DNA of 64,000 bases from Lunularia cruciata (GCA_948567375.1 OX419760.1:31062001-31126000); one strand, 5' to 3'; numbered from the stretch's first letter, positions 10,930 to 22,250 are shown. The notes: generated from the sequence alone by a model not told the origin. Translations and numbers: made by a program.

Positions 10930-11570
10930 AAAAGTAGAATCTATCATGCAAGCATTCCTAAAAGCTTGTTGGAATACATGCAATAGCTTCCACCTTGGTT
11001 TGCTAAACACCAAGTCCTCCATGGTAGATGATGTGACCCAATTACTCAATGGACTTGTAGAAGAATCTACATTTCCCAAAATCTAATTTGAGTCCATGAG
11101 ATCTCAACCTCTCAAACAACTCCAACAAATGTCTTGCATGCTCCTCCATAGTAGTGCTATAGCCCAAAATATCATCAATATAGCATTGTAGAAAATCCAA
11201 TCCTATTAGGATCTTATCCATGATCCTTTAGAACTCAGTAGAAGTCAAAACCTCCACTGATATAATACATCCTTATTGTGAGGATCAATAGCCCAAAATG
11301 TTATCTTAGAGTTGTCCTACTCCTTGATCAATAGTTGATGATATTCTACTCAAAGACCCAAAGTATTAAAGACCTTTACATGCCCAATTGTATCAAAGGT
11401 CCCCTCCAATGTAGGCATGAGATACTAATCAGCCCTAATCTATTGGTTGATAGGACCCTAATCTCCACACGTTTGCCTATCCATGTAGTTGCCATGCATA
11501 TCCTTCTTGGTTGGCATTACTATAGTTGAAGCATACTCTCCATGTGAAATCTCCACCAAACTAGCCCCAA
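10930..11570 (-). pseudogene. Element D reverse transcriptase remnant
   Basis: The minus strand reads HGEYASTIVMPTKKDMHGNY near 11540-11480, then KVFNTLGL near 11370, DNSKITFWAIDPHNKDVLYQ near 11320-11260, and LDFGKCRFF with LGHII near 11090-11030. These are successive blocks of a Ty3-type reverse transcriptase palm and fingers. Stops and frameshifts are frequent; the catalytic YxDD box near 11180 is not cleanly readable. Confidence 0.75.
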
Positions 11571-13400
11571 AAAGGTCTCTACTCCAACTATGCTCTCCCA
11601 TGTCACTATATATACAAGGATTTTTCAAAAACTAATGTATCACTAGTAAGCTTAATTTGAATACTAGGTCCTTTTAGAGAACCCAAATCCTTCATATTGA
11701 AGGAAAAACAACTTGTGTAGCTCCTTAAGAACTTCCAAAACCTTTGTCTTTCCCTTTGAATAAGCTTGGATCCAATCTCTAGTTCCTCAATATCCTCTAT
11801 GACTGATGTAAGAGTGGAAGACACACTAATTGGCTATTAGACCCAGCCCTTGGGAGCAATAATGTCATGTCCCCAACCACTAAAATCCCCAACCTCTACA
11901 AAAAACTCCCTCTACTCTGGCTATAAGCTCCATAATATCCTCTAGTTGCATTGCAAGTAGACTAAGGGTGTAATCCAAGTAGACCACTCTCACTAGTAGC
12001 CATTGACACCTTGCCCACTCGATCCATCGCTCCTAGCATATGCCTAAATTGTCTCAATTGGCACAAAGCTCACAAGTGTCCAAGTAGTGATGTCAATCAA
12101 GCACATCCTATGTTGCTTTACCAAGCCAAGGCTCATAATCTAGGTCAAACAATTCAAGTCCATAGTCTGATCTAACATTTGACACTTGGATGCCTCTAAC
12201 ATTGCCGTAATAGCAATAATATCAATAATAAAACCCATTGCTTGCTCCTTCTCATTGATGTTGGGTTCCACCAACTGCTATAATATGAGTCTCACACGAG
12301 TCCAAGACCTCCTTCTCAAAAAGCATGAGCATGGGAAACCCCTAAGTGTAGGTAAAGTAGATATGGGTTGTCCAAAAAGGTTCACCATTGCCATAGGTGA
12401 CCTATTAGCCACTAGCACCATCTATAACTAGCACCAAACATCCAAAATATCATCAACATTAAGATGGTCTAGTCATTGAATCTCATCATAAGCACATTGT
12501 ACAATCTCTCTAGATAAGAGGTTTTTTCAACCAAAGACAAAGACAATGAGCTTGTGATCCCACTATGACTGCATCCAACAACATAGTAGGTCCACTCCAA
12601 AAATAGACTTGATGTGTACTTGCCATCTCTTGTGTATGAGAATCACTCATCGAAGGAATATTCTCCAAAATGTAGGATGGAGAAATGGATTGATGAAACT
12701 AGAGATATCATAGTATATGTAAAATTTCCAAAAACACACCAAAATGGGGAGATCCTATAGACTTTGAACTTGGCTAGCATGAGTATGTCCTTGACATGGC
12801 CGTCCAAAAATCACCAAATGAATGGGACCATATCTCTCCAAATCCTATGCCCCTAGTAAAGAAATGTTTGTTGGTAGTGTCTTCTAAAAAACCTTGATTA
12901 CTAACATCAATAATAACTCAAAATACCAATAGGCCAAGTGTGCCACATGATGTAGAGGGACTCACCTAGCAATCTCATCTCTCTCTACATACAAGTACCT
13001 CTGTACCTATATACTTGCACATAGTACCACAACTAGTCTAATGTTAATCCCACCAAACAACTCTAGTAGACATAGTCTCTCTATAGGATATTGACAAGCA
13101 ATGGGTGTGATATCCAAAGGTGACAAGGTAGTAGATTCCAAAGCCTCATCTTCACATTTGTCTCTTGGTGGTACAAAGGCTCCATTCCAAGCCTATTGTC
13201 CCAACTAATCTACATATTGCTCCAATGCCTCCTTAGGACTCCACAATTAAACATCCAAGGTGGATGGAATAAATCCTACTTGTACTCCAAATCTGAGTGA
13301 TCTATTTTGGTATTGGAGATCCTCCATATGGGCATTCTCCTCCACTAATTCACCAAGCCAAGTAAATGAGCCATTAAAAGCTAAAATTGATGCCATGGTC
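11571..13400. other. Degraded element D interior between protease and reverse transcriptase
   Basis: Minus-strand sequence between recognisable protease and reverse-transcriptase blocks. Short open frames exist on both strands but none could be matched to a domain. It is most likely D pol sequence plus its linker, decayed beyond reading by eye. Confidence 0.45.
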
Positions 13401-14103
13401 CCTAATTATAGTGAGCCAAGACTATCATTACTAAAATGTACTAGTAGGCAACATACCCATCCCTCACATGACTGCCAATTTGGTCCATAGGAGGTTGTCT
13501 CCTCCCAATAGTCAATATTGAAAGCCATGGAATATAACACTACTCTACCAACTAGCACATCATATGACTTTGCTATTGTTGTAATGGCTAGAGCTCTCAC
13601 CATAGAGCTCTTAATTTGATGCTCGGGCTGAATCTGGACAATGAGCTCTCCATATGTGATGTACTATGTAAAACCATCACATAGAGATGTTTGGATTTGA
13701 AATGGACACCTCTTTACATCAATCTTCTATAGCTCAAGATCGACAATTTTAACCTTCCCCAACATAAAGGGCTAGGTATTAGAGTCTAGTAAGACCCTTT
13801 GTGGTGTACAGACCTTCCTTAAAGGTCCCACCAAATAGAAAATCCCCATTTGTTTATCCAAAAGGACTACTTTAAGTGTGAACCAAGCTTTCTCAAAGGT
13901 AGGTCTAGCTAGTAACTCATCCAACCTAACTGCTACTACTTGCCATAAACCATTGGTTGTTGAGCAAATCCCATGCTCTTCAACCAAGTCAGCTCTACTA
14001 TCAACCACCTCTTCTCTAAAAGTAAGAACCACATGATCCTTACTCTCATAAAGAGTGGCAACCAACTGGAAAACTAGAGTTGGATCAACTTCCAATGTAA
14101 ACA
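13400..14103 (-). pseudogene. Element D retropepsin-like protease remnant
   Basis: Open frames 14122-13772 and 13603-13406 plus linking sequence give RVLLDSNT then PFMLGK (the Asp-Ser-Gly active site mutated to DSN), RCPFQIQTSL, and AKSYDVLVGRVVLYSMAF with DYWEETTSYGPNWQSCEG. This is the full order of an aspartic protease domain of a Ty3-like element. A stop lies just after the active-site triplet. Non-functional. Confidence 0.7.
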
Positions 14104-14457
14104 TGTAAAAGACCAAGACCAAGGAGAGAAATAAGGGAATGGAAGCTCACATTGAGACACTTGAATGAAGGAAACTCTGAATGCCTAACATGAGCTTTGG
14201 CTCTAGTATTTATAAGGAGCATACAAGGCTCTTGAGAAGCTTCTCAAGAAGCTTACTTGAGCCATTTTCTTGGAATGCAAGCCAAGTTAATCAAGAGACT
14301 TCTCAAGAAGCTTCCTTTTAGAAGCTACTTACTTGGGATGCAAGCTAAGCTAGTCAAGAAGTTTCATAGATACTTTTGGAATATTCTTGACTATTTTGTC
14401 CTATTTGCTACTTTGTTAGCCCTAAATAAATTTATTGCTAAACTCCATATTTTTACA
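14104..14457 (-). mobile_element. Solo LTR, A family, perfect TSD
   Basis: 354 bp related to the LTRs at 17369-17779 and 25544-25956, in minus orientation, from TGTAAAA...(minus) to TTTTACA. It carries the family's GAAGCTTCTC heat-shock-like blocks and TATTTATAAGG promoter. Flanked by AAACA at 14099-14103 and 14458-14462, a perfect 5-bp duplication, with no internal sequence. It sits in element D just upstream of the protease. Confidence 0.9.
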
Positions 14458-14462
14458 AAACA

Positions 14463-15253
14463 TGTCAATGGTTGAGAACAAAGGAAAGCACATAATTGAC
14501 AAAGCCACACCAACATCATGCTAGAAATTCTTTTGTATGTAGTAACAAGTGGTTGACTAATATCTAGCCATCATGCAATCCATCATCACCTATCACACCT
14601 ACATTAGGATGTCTAGGAGCAATAGATGTTGTCTATAGTGCCTCAAAGAGTGTGAAAGATAAAAGGGAAGTTTGACCTATCTACCAACCTCTACTCTCCA
14701 TGTGTACAACTCCATTGATGCTCCTCTAGGTTGTATAACACCTACTACACTCATAGTCACTATGATAGATGCATCTACTTGTGCCACTCTGCACATAAAG
14801 TCTAAGACATCTCTATCACCAGCATAAGAGGTGGAAGCCTCAACGCTCAAATTTGATCTCCTCTGAGCTATGGCCATGCTGACCAATCTTTGCTCCAAGT
14901 GCTTAACTTGAGGAACTATGGTTATATAAAACACAAGTGCATGTACTACGTCCCTACCAAGTGTGTGTCCTCTACTACCACCTTTCCTCCATGACCTGGA
15001 GCTCCTCCACCACTTGCCATAACAACCTTACTATTTTGTAACTCTGGGTGAAGGTCAAAGCATCAATCACTAGTGTGACCAAATCTATGGCAATGGTCAC
15101 ATTATCTTTGTGTTGGCTCTGATGCACTAGACATATCATGTCCATTGCCTTGAGTGTATTCTCTCTTGTGGTGAGTTATACCATAAGTCCAACAAGTAAC
15201 ATCACCACTCACTAGTTGCTATTGACTTGAAAGTAATGGTCTAATTGCACTAA
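14463..15253 (-). pseudogene. Element D gag remnant with CCHC zinc knuckle
   Basis: At 15101-15060 the minus strand reads CDHCHRFGHTSD, stop, CFDLHPEL: Cys-x2-Cys-x4-His-x4-Cys, the retroviral-type zinc knuckle of Gag, followed by GGGAPGHGGK. The open stretch 14934-14677 lies downstream in the same direction and probably belongs to the gag-protease linker. Interrupted by stops. Confidence 0.6.
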
Positions 15254-15666
15254 CGTAAAAGATCCAGGGCCAAGGAGAGAAATAAGAGAATGGAAGATCA
15301 CATTGGGATACTTGAATGAGAAAAACTCCAAATCCCTAGCATGAGCTTCAGCTTTGGTATTTATAGGGAGCATATAAGGTTCTTGAGAAGCTTCTCAAGA
15401 AGCTTCCTTGGGCTACTTTCTTGGAGTGCAAACCAAGTTAAATGAGAAGCTTCTCAAGAAGCTTCCTTCTAGAAGTTATCTACTTGGCATGCAATCTAAG
15501 CTAGTTGGAAGCTTCTAGATGCTACTTACTTGGGGTGCAAGCTAAGCTAGCCAAGAAGCTTCCCAAGAAACTTCTTAGATACATTTAAAATATTCTACAT
15601 TAATTTGGCCTATTTGCTACTTTGTTAATCCTAATTAACTTCATTGCTAAACTCCATATTGTTATA
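15254..15666 (-). repeat. 3' LTR of element A'
   Basis: 413 bp, same length as the partner at 25544-25956. Terminal TG/CA have decayed (CG at the left edge, TA at the right). Contains the family's repeated GAAGCTTC blocks and a TATTTATAGGG promoter. Confidence 0.88.
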
Positions 15667-15689
15667 TATTCCCCACTGCTAGTTGGTGA

Positions 15690-17363
15690 TGTCCTCATCA
15701 CCAGTGAAGCTTCAAACTCTTGGATAACCATTTGTACATTTTGGAGATAAGAAAGAGGTTCACATGTGGCATCATGAAGGTGATACTCTTTCCAAAGGAC
15801 CTTGTACTCCGTATGTTATCAACGGCCTTGTTGGATGTGACAACGTGCAAGGATACAATCAACTTTGTACTCCTCATTATCATTGATAGGGACAAGAGGA
15901 AGAGGAGGAGGTTGAACACAAGAGGAAAAAGAAGATGGGTTAGGAACAAAGGCTTTCAACTTGGAAATATGAAAGATAGGGTGGATGTATATATGATAAG
16001 CCAAGGCAAGTCAATAAGCAACAAGAGAGATGATTCGGGTGACATCAAAAGGTCCAATCTAATTAGGTGCAAGTTTATAAACTTGGGGTATCAAGTGGGA
16101 GGGGTAGGTTACTAAAGGAGACCATGAGCTTATTATCAACTTGAAAGGTGATATCATAATGATGGTGGTCCGCATATTGTTTTTGATGATTCTAAGTAAC
16201 AAGGAGATGAGATTTGGCTTGTTGGAAGGATTGGGAAGAAGGTGGACGTATGAGAGACATGAGATGATGGAGAAGCAAGAAGAGAATCTAGAACAAGTGT
16301 ATCTTGGCCAAAATTGAAGAAGAAAGGAGAGAATCCAATGCTTGCCTATTTGGAAATATTGTATGTAAACTCCGCAACTGCAAGAAATTCATCCCAATTG
16401 GTATGGTGAATGTTGATGAAGGCACAAAGCATATCCTCCAAATTAAAATTTCACATTTAGTTTGTCCGTCAGTTTGAGGATGATAGGCCGTGGACAAAGC
16501 AAGCTTGGTGCCAAGCTTTTGCAAGAATGCTTGCCAAAATTTCCAAGTGAATTAAGGATCACGGTTGGGGATGAGTATCCAAGACATCCCATGATGCTTG
16601 AAGATACTATTGAAGTAGATGTGCACCAATGTTGGAGCATCCATGGTATCAACAATTGGTGCAAAATGGATTTGATTACTAAGCTTATCCACAAACACCA
16701 CAATTATTGTGTGACCTTACTTTGTCCTAGGCAAGGATGTGATGAGATCCAAGCTCACATTTTCCCATCAAGTAGATGAAAATGGAATGGGGAGTGGTTG
16801 AAGGAGTTCACTCGGTTTTGGTTGCTATCCTTGTTACATTGGCAACTCTCACACAATCGAACAAACTCTTGAACATCTTGTGTCATGTTGGACCACCACC
16901 ATTAGTGTTGGAGAGTACCTAAGGTCTTGTCCACATCCATGTGACCAATGATTGGTAAATCATGGGCTTCTTGGAGGCACACAAGTTGGAGACTACCCTT
17001 GGTTGGAACATAAATCTGGTCCTCGTAGAATAGAAGACCTTCCTTGTAGGAGAAGGTGTTGTACTCCTTATTGCATGCAGCAAGACAACCTTGAACATTT
17101 GAAAGAAAGGGATATGTTGTAGAGCTACCTTAAACTCAATTTGGAATTTGGAGTCAATTAATACTATTATAATTGCCATAGTGATGAGAGGAAGAGCCTT
17201 CAAATCAGGTCGTTGTGATAGAGCATCAAGGATGCCATGGAACCAATCGGCTTTACACACAAATTTGATATCAAACAATTTTAGTTATTCCTCCCATTGA
17301 TGATGTTGACTCTTCATGTGTTCCAAGTGTAAGGTTTGTAACAATAGTTTATGATCAGTTTGC
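15690..17363 (-). pseudogene. Element A' pol 3' part: RNase H end, integrase, chromodomain
   Basis: Minus-strand continuation of A' beyond the A insertion. It begins with QTDHKLLLQTLHLEH-like RNase H sequence (17355-17300), then DALSQRPDLKALPL in the open frame 17278-16919, integrase core pieces in 16703-16443 and [16 protein letters not shown] in 16524-16288. A chromodomain-like tail runs down to about 15720 beside the polypurine tract. Multiple stops and frameshifts. Confidence 0.85.
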
Positions 17364-17437
17364 ATGATTGTAACAATATGGAGTTTAGCGACAAAGTTAG
17401 TCGGGCTTACAAAGTAACACATAAGACAAATAGCCTA

Positions 17438-17450
17438 GAATATTCCGGAA
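17438..17450 (+). promoter_or_regulatory. Perfect three-unit heat-shock element in LTR
   Basis: GAAtaTTCcgGAA: alternating GAA/TTC pentamer cores at 17438, 17443 and 17448, the canonical HSF-binding arrangement. Confidence 0.7.
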
Positions 17451-17458
17451 GTATCTAG

Positions 17459-17478
17459 GAAGCTTCTTGGGAAGCTTC
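17459..17478 (+). promoter_or_regulatory. Paired GAAgcTTC heat-shock-type boxes
   Basis: GAAgcTTC at 17459-17466 and again at 17471-17478, separated by 4 nt. Confidence 0.55.
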
Positions 17479-17512
17479 CTGGCTAGCTTAGCTTGCACCT
17501 CAAGTAAGTAGC

Positions 17513-17525
17513 TTCTAGAAGCTTC
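17513..17525 (+). promoter_or_regulatory. Perfect three-unit heat-shock element in LTR
   Basis: TTCtaGAAgcTTC: inverted cores at exact 5-bp spacing, about 150 bp upstream of the TATA box. Confidence 0.7.
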
Positions 17526-17623
17526 CAACTAGCTTAGCTTGCACTCCAAGTAGGCGGCTTCTAGAAGGAAACTTCTTGAGAAGCTTTCTAGTTAACTTGG
17601 CTTGCACTCTAAGAAAGCGGCTT

Positions 17624-17646
17624 GAAGAAGCTTCTTGAGAAGCTTC
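17624..17646 (+). promoter_or_regulatory. Heat-shock-type cluster proximal to TATA
   Basis: GAA at 17624 and 17627, TTC at 17632, GAA at 17639 and TTC at 17644, ending about 22 bp before the TATA box at 17668. Confidence 0.6.
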
Positions 17647-17667
17647 TCAAAGGCCTTGTATGCTACC

Positions 17668-17675
17668 TATAAATA
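17668..17675 (+). promoter_or_regulatory. TATA box of element A 5' LTR
   Basis: TATAAATA about 110 bp from the LTR end; the same position is TTTAAATG in the 3' LTR, i.e. decayed there. Confidence 0.7.
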
Positions 17676-17780
17676 CCAAAGCCAAAGCTCATGCTAGGTA
17701 TTTGGAGTTTTCCCTCATTCAAGTGTCCCAATGTGAGTTTCCATTATTCTAATTCTCTCCTTGGATTCTATCTTTTACAT

Positions 17781-17792
17781 TGGTATCAGAGC
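17781..17792 (+). other. Primer binding site of element A (initiator Met tRNA type)
   Basis: TGGTATCAGAGC, one base after the LTR end, the standard plant LTR-retrotransposon site for the 3' end of initiator methionine tRNA. Confidence 0.92.
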
Positions 17793-17796
17793 ATGA

Positions 17797-18006
17797 ATGG
17801 GATGGATGGAATTTATGGACCACCATCCACTTCCACCGAACTATTGGGATTTTTCGTGTCCAAATTCACAATTCATCACCTTGCACTTTGGACAAGATTT
17901 TATGCATATGATCACCATATCTGAGGAACCTTTGGTGCTTCCGGTTGTAACTTATGGAGAACGGTGGACGTGCTATTTCTATTTGTTAGTAAATTATACA
18001 GATTAG
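17797..18006 (+). CDS. Leader ORF of element A (69 aa), conserved with B and C leader ORFs
   Basis: An intact ATG-started frame lying 4 nt after the primer site and before gag. Its C-terminal half reads LHFGQDFMHMITISEEP then LVLPVVTYGERW. Element B has a matching peptide (30212-30433) with HFG-x-E-FM-x-x-I and P-x-x-L-x-VV-x-Y-x-x-x-W. Element C has P-x-V-x-PVV-x-Y (36291-36461). Nucleotide identity between A and B is low over this stretch while the residues are kept, and gag-pol of A is broken while this frame is open. Function unknown; possible roles are a translated upstream ORF or a small accessory protein. It is not a known Gag domain. Confidence 0.6.
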   Translation: MGWMEFMDHHPLPPNYWDFSCPNSQFITLHFGQDFMHMITISEEPLVLPVVTYGERWTCYFYLLVNYTD

Positions 18007-18030
18007 GTGTGGTGTGATAGAGTAGCAACC

Positions 18031-18946
18031 ATGGCGGCAATACCCAATGTTATCTTTGCTATGTAACAACAAATCAAGCACCTTACTTGATTGTTGGATG
18101 AACGAGATCTTTGACGACAAGAACAGGTAGAGAGAGTACCAATTCAAGAAGGAGAAGATAGGATTAGATTCCCTAAACCCAAGGTATTTGAAGGAAAGAA
18201 TCTTTCGGGTGCAATGGAGAATTTTGTGTTTGATTGTGAACGTTATTTTGAAGCTACCAATCTACAAGACAAGCAAAAATAGATTCTTTTGGCTTCTAGC
18301 CAATTAGATGGAGTAGCAAAGCTATGGTGGAGATTCCAAGTGGAGCAAGATGAATGACAAATTGTTACACCAATCTTGACATGGGTAGAACTCAAGAGCA
18401 CTACAATTAGTTGGTTCCAAGCTATAAATGCCACACGAGCTGCACGGGATAAGTTGGCAGAGTTGAAACAGATTGGCTCTATAAGAAGTTACATCATGCA
18501 GTTCCAAAACACCATCATGCAAATTCTAGATATATTGGAAGGTGAAGCTCTCAATTGATTTGAGAGGGGCTTGAAGGCAAGAACCAAATTAGAGGTAACC
18601 ATGCGAGAGCCACAACACTTGGAGGAAGCCATGCGGTTGGCCGAACGTTTTGATTCCTTGGTGGTAACAACTTGGACTTGACCTCGACCTCCACAAAGCC
18701 TACCAATACACTACACACAAGTGGAGGAGCCAGCACCAATGGAGATTGATGCCATTCAACAAAGACCACTTGGCACGACAGATAGAGAGAAACTATGATA
18801 AAATAGTGGTTGTTTTTATTGTTGCCAATTGGAGCATCGCATTGCGTAATGTCCACTCAAGAATGGACGACCTCGACAAGTTGCCCAGGTGGAGGTTGTG
18901 GAGCGGAATGATCAAGGAAATGAAGAATCCCAGTAGGAGATTTTGA
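18031..18946 (+). pseudogene. Element A gag remnant
   Basis: Starting at the ATG at 18031 the frame has repeated stops (for example TAA at codon 12 and TAG at 18280). It still shows VFEGKNLSGAMENFVF, DGVAKLWWRFQVEQD and LKQIGSIRSYIMQFQ, a Ty3-type Gag capsid. A decayed zinc knuckle CFYCCQLEHRIA, stop, CP lies near 18815-18860. Most stops fit C-to-T changes in Gln, Arg or Trp codons. Confidence 0.85.
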
Positions 18947-18947
18947 G

Positions 18948-19280
18948 TTGCCTATTGGGAGCTTGATTAGTTCCAATGAGATTGAAGGCTCGACCTATGC
19001 AAGTTTGCTTCACTTACAAGGTACGATATCTAATCAAGGTTGTAGGATTTTGGTTGATTCTAAAAGTTCAAAGAACTACATGTCTATGCAAGTATTAAAG
19101 GAATTGGGTATTCCTATCAAGCCAATGATTGGAAGTAGTTTGATGATGGTGGATGGTAGAAAGGGTTCTGCATTCCGCACCTTGCATCCTGTTACCTTCA
19201 AGATTGGGAAGGAGTATTTGGAGTGTATGAGGTTTGTAGTGGCACCTCTACACTATGATATCATTCTAGGTCTACCTTGA
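18948..19280 (+). pseudogene. Element A retropepsin remnant
   Basis: 110-codon open stretch with ILVDSKSSKNYMS, an aspartic protease active site in which DSG has become DSK, followed by LMMVDGRKG and the flap/exit block HYDIILGLP before a stop at 19278. The active-site glycine loss predicts an inactive protease. Confidence 0.85.
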
Positions 19281-19559
19281 TATCATAAGGTTCAATTTGA
19301 TTGGACCCGATGCCAAATTCAAGTACAACACCAAGGTAGGAATTTCCAATTAGGTTGTCTGGTACCTTTGAGTAAGACACCTAAGAATCGTTAGTCCCAA
19401 GATGAGAAGTTTGTTGAGAAGGTAGCCATAGAGCAAACCTGGCAGGGAGATGAGTCTCAAGATGGGAAGTTTGCCAAGAAGGCAACCAAGGAGCAAGCTT
19501 GGAAGAGAGATGAGTCCTTAGAAGGGAACTTTGTTAGTAAAGCAGCCATAGAGCAAGCT

Positions 19560-20900
19560 TTGGAGGAAGATAAGTCTATATTTGCAGTGTGGATCAAGCC
19601 AATTGCGCAAGAACAATCTACGGAGGGCCAAGAGCCTCATCAAGCAATGGTTGATCGGATAGTTAAGGAGTTTGCGGACATGTTTCCGAATGATCTGCCA
19701 AAGGGATTACCCTTCGATCAAGGTATGCCCTTCAAGATCAAGCTATTGCCAAGGAGTACTCTAGTGAGTAGACTGATCTATTTGCTCTCACCAAAGGAGT
19801 TGGAGGAGTTACAAACAACACTTACAGAGTTGTTGGAGAAGGACTTCATATGACCTAGTACCTCTCCTTGGGGAGCACCAATGCTATTTGTTCCAAAGAA
19901 GGATAAAGGAATTTGTTTCTGTATTGATTATCGTGGGCTCAATAAGCAAACCTTGAAGAATGCATATCCCTTGCCCCGGATCGATGACTTGCTTGATCAA
20001 CTAAGTAGAGCATGCTACTTTTCCAAGCTGGATCTTTGTAGCGGCTATTGGCAAATTCCTATTGATAGAGAGGATGTGCAAAAGACTACCTTTTGCACTA
20101 GGTATGGGCATTTTGAGTGGAGAGTTCTACCTTTTGGACTCACTAATACTCCAATAGTCTTCATGGATCAGATGCATCGAGTGTTGGATGGACTATTGGA
20201 TTGGTCTGTGGTGGTGTTCTTGGATGATATCTTAATCTATAGCAAGACAAAGATAGAACACGTGAATCATGTACGAGAAGTCCTAAGACAACTATGACAA
20301 TGGAAATTTTATTGCAAGAAGTCAAAGTGTGCCTTTTGGTAGAAGCAGGTTACCTTCTTGGGTCATAAGATCTCATCAGAGGGGATCAAGATGGAAGAAG
20401 AGAAAATCAAGGTCATTATTGATTGGCCTACCCCAAAGGATGCTACAAAAGTATGGGCATTCAATGGATTGGCCAGTTTTTACCGACGGTTCATCCATTA
20501 TTATGCTCATGTGGCTGCACCATTGACTAACCTCTTGGAAAAGAACTCGAGCTTCCAGTGGACCACCAAGCATGAAGAAAAATTCTAGAAGTTAAAGCAT
20601 ATGGTGTCTTCAAGATCCATTCTTCAACCATATGATCCTCAACTACCCTGTGTGGTTGATTTTGATGCTTCTAACTTTGCAATTGGAGTCGTGCTGCAAC
20701 AAGAATTCCCAAATGGATTCCATCCCATTGCCTTTGTGTCTCGCCAACTCAATACGGCTAAACAAAACTTCTCTGCTCAAGATTGAGAACAACTTGCAAT
20801 GGTATACGCCACCAAGGTATGGAGGCATTACCTCTTGGAGAAACAAGTGATCATGTGAATTGATCACAAACCATTGTTGTAGACCTTACACTTAGAACAC
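19560..20900 (+). pseudogene. Element A reverse transcriptase and RNase H remnant
   Basis: Consecutive open stretches give the Ty3 RT order. FADMFPNDLPKGLP and LSPKELEELQ come first, then [43 protein letters not shown] and the catalytic box [11 protein letters not shown] (about 20213-20245). KKVWAFNGLASFYRRF-like thumb sequence follows, then RNase H with VVDFDASNFAIGVVLQQEF and PIAFVSRQL. Stops separate them at about 19853, 20297, 20588 and 20786. Confidence 0.93.
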
Positions 20901-21014
20901 ATGAAGGGTCTACATCATTGATGGGAGGAACAACTCCAACTATATGACATCAAACTTGAGTACAAACCAAGTTGGTTCCATGTCATCCTTGATGCTTTAT
21001 CACAACGACCTAAT

Positions 21015-22250
21015 TTGAAGTCTCTTCTTCTCATCACAACGGCAATTTCAACGGTGTCAGTTGACTCCAAGGTCCAAAATGAATTTCAGTCAGCTCTACA
21101 CCAAGATCCCTTCTTCCAAATGGTACATGGTTGCCTAACGGCATGTGATAAGGAGTACAACACCTTCTCCATCAAGGAGAGCCTTTTATTCCATGAGGAC
21201 CGGATCTATGTTCTAGCTAAAGGTGATCTTTAACTTGTGCGCCTTCAAGAAGCTCATGATTTACCCATCACTGGTCACATGGGTGTGGACAAGACCTTGG
21301 GTACCCTCCAACGTCAATGGTGGTGGCCCAACATGACATGAGATGTTCAAGAATTTGTCCAATCGTGTGAGAGCTACCAACATAACAAGGCCAGCAACCG
21401 GAAGCCGAGTGGACTCCTTCAACCACTTGCCGTTCTATCCGCTTGTTGGGAGCATGTGAGCTTAGATCTTATCACATCCTTGCCAAAGACAAAACAAGAA
21501 CACACCGCAATTGTGGTGTTTGTGGATAAGCTTAGTAAGCAAATCCACTTGGCACCAACCTGTGATACCATGGATGCTCCAACCTTAGTGCAAATCTACT
21601 TCAACAATGTCTTCAAGCATCATGGGATGCCACATGTTCCTTGATTCTTGATTCTATTCCTCGATCCTTGATTGATCCGACCGTGATCCTCAATTTACCA
21701 AGAAATTTTGGCAAGCACTCTTCTAGATACTCGGCACCAAGCTTGCTTTGTCCACGGCCTATCATCCTCAAACTGATGGACAAACCAAACGTGAAAATCG
21801 TACATTGGAGGATATGTTGTGTGCCTTTGTCAATGTACACCATACCAATTGGGATGAATGTCTTGTAGTTGCAGAATTTGCCTACAACAATTCCAAACAG
21901 GCAAATATTAGATTTTCTCCTTTCTTTCTTAATTTTGGCCAAGATCTGCTTGTTCTAGATTCTCTTCTTGCTTCCCCTCTATCTCAAGTTCCTCATACTT
22001 CCACATTCTTGACCACTATATCCCAATCTCTCCAACAAGCCAAGTCTCACCTCCTTGTTGCTCAGAATTGCCAAAAAAATATGCGGACCACCATCATTAT
22101 GATCTCACCTTTGAAGTCGGTGATAAAGTCATGCTATCCTCTAGTAACCTCCCTCTCTCCCTTGATACCCAAGTTTGTAAACTTACCTCTAATTGGATAG
22201 GGCCCTTTGATATCACCCAAATTGTCTCTCTTGTTGCTTATTGACTTGCC
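21015..22250 (+). pseudogene. Element A integrase remnant
   Basis: The N-terminal HHCC region is degraded near 21240-21400 (GHMGVDKTLGTLQRQWWWP). The core shows SLDLITSLPKTKQEHTAIVV, then in another frame DRDPQFT near 21675-21700 after a small local duplication of TTGATT, then [18 protein letters not shown] with the Glu block near 21740-21800. The GPY-like module follows at about 22080-22200. Stops and frameshifts at 21233, 21644 and elsewhere. Confidence 0.9.

Larger units (their letters stand above)
9048..15253 (-). mobile_element. Element D: degraded Ty3/gypsy element, minus strand (3' two-thirds)
   Basis: Minus-strand order is gag zinc knuckle (about 15101-15060), aspartic protease (14100-13400), reverse transcriptase (11570-10930), RNase H region, integrase (10560-9790) and a PHD-like tail (9700-9260). 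The order and integrase position define a Ty3/gypsy element. Many stops and frameshifts show it is dead and old. It is cut by an A-family solo LTR (14104-14457) and, at 15253, by element A'. Its 5' part probably resumes right of 25956 and again near 28.4-29.3 kb. Confidence 0.8.
17369..17779 (+). repeat. 5' LTR of element A
   Basis: 411 bp from TGTAACAATATGG to ATCTTTTACA. Carries several GAAnnTTC heat-shock-type repeats (17438-17646) and a TATA box at 17668-17675. Directly followed by the primer binding site. Confidence 0.95.

Noticed and set aside
13772-14122. A possible fourth leader peptide: VDPTLVFQLVATLYE on the minus strand looked like the P-x-V-x-x-V-V-x-Y core.
   Set aside because: The frame continues directly into an aspartic protease domain of element D, spacing differs by insertions, and its ATG lies in an inserted LTR. 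The similarity is probably chance.
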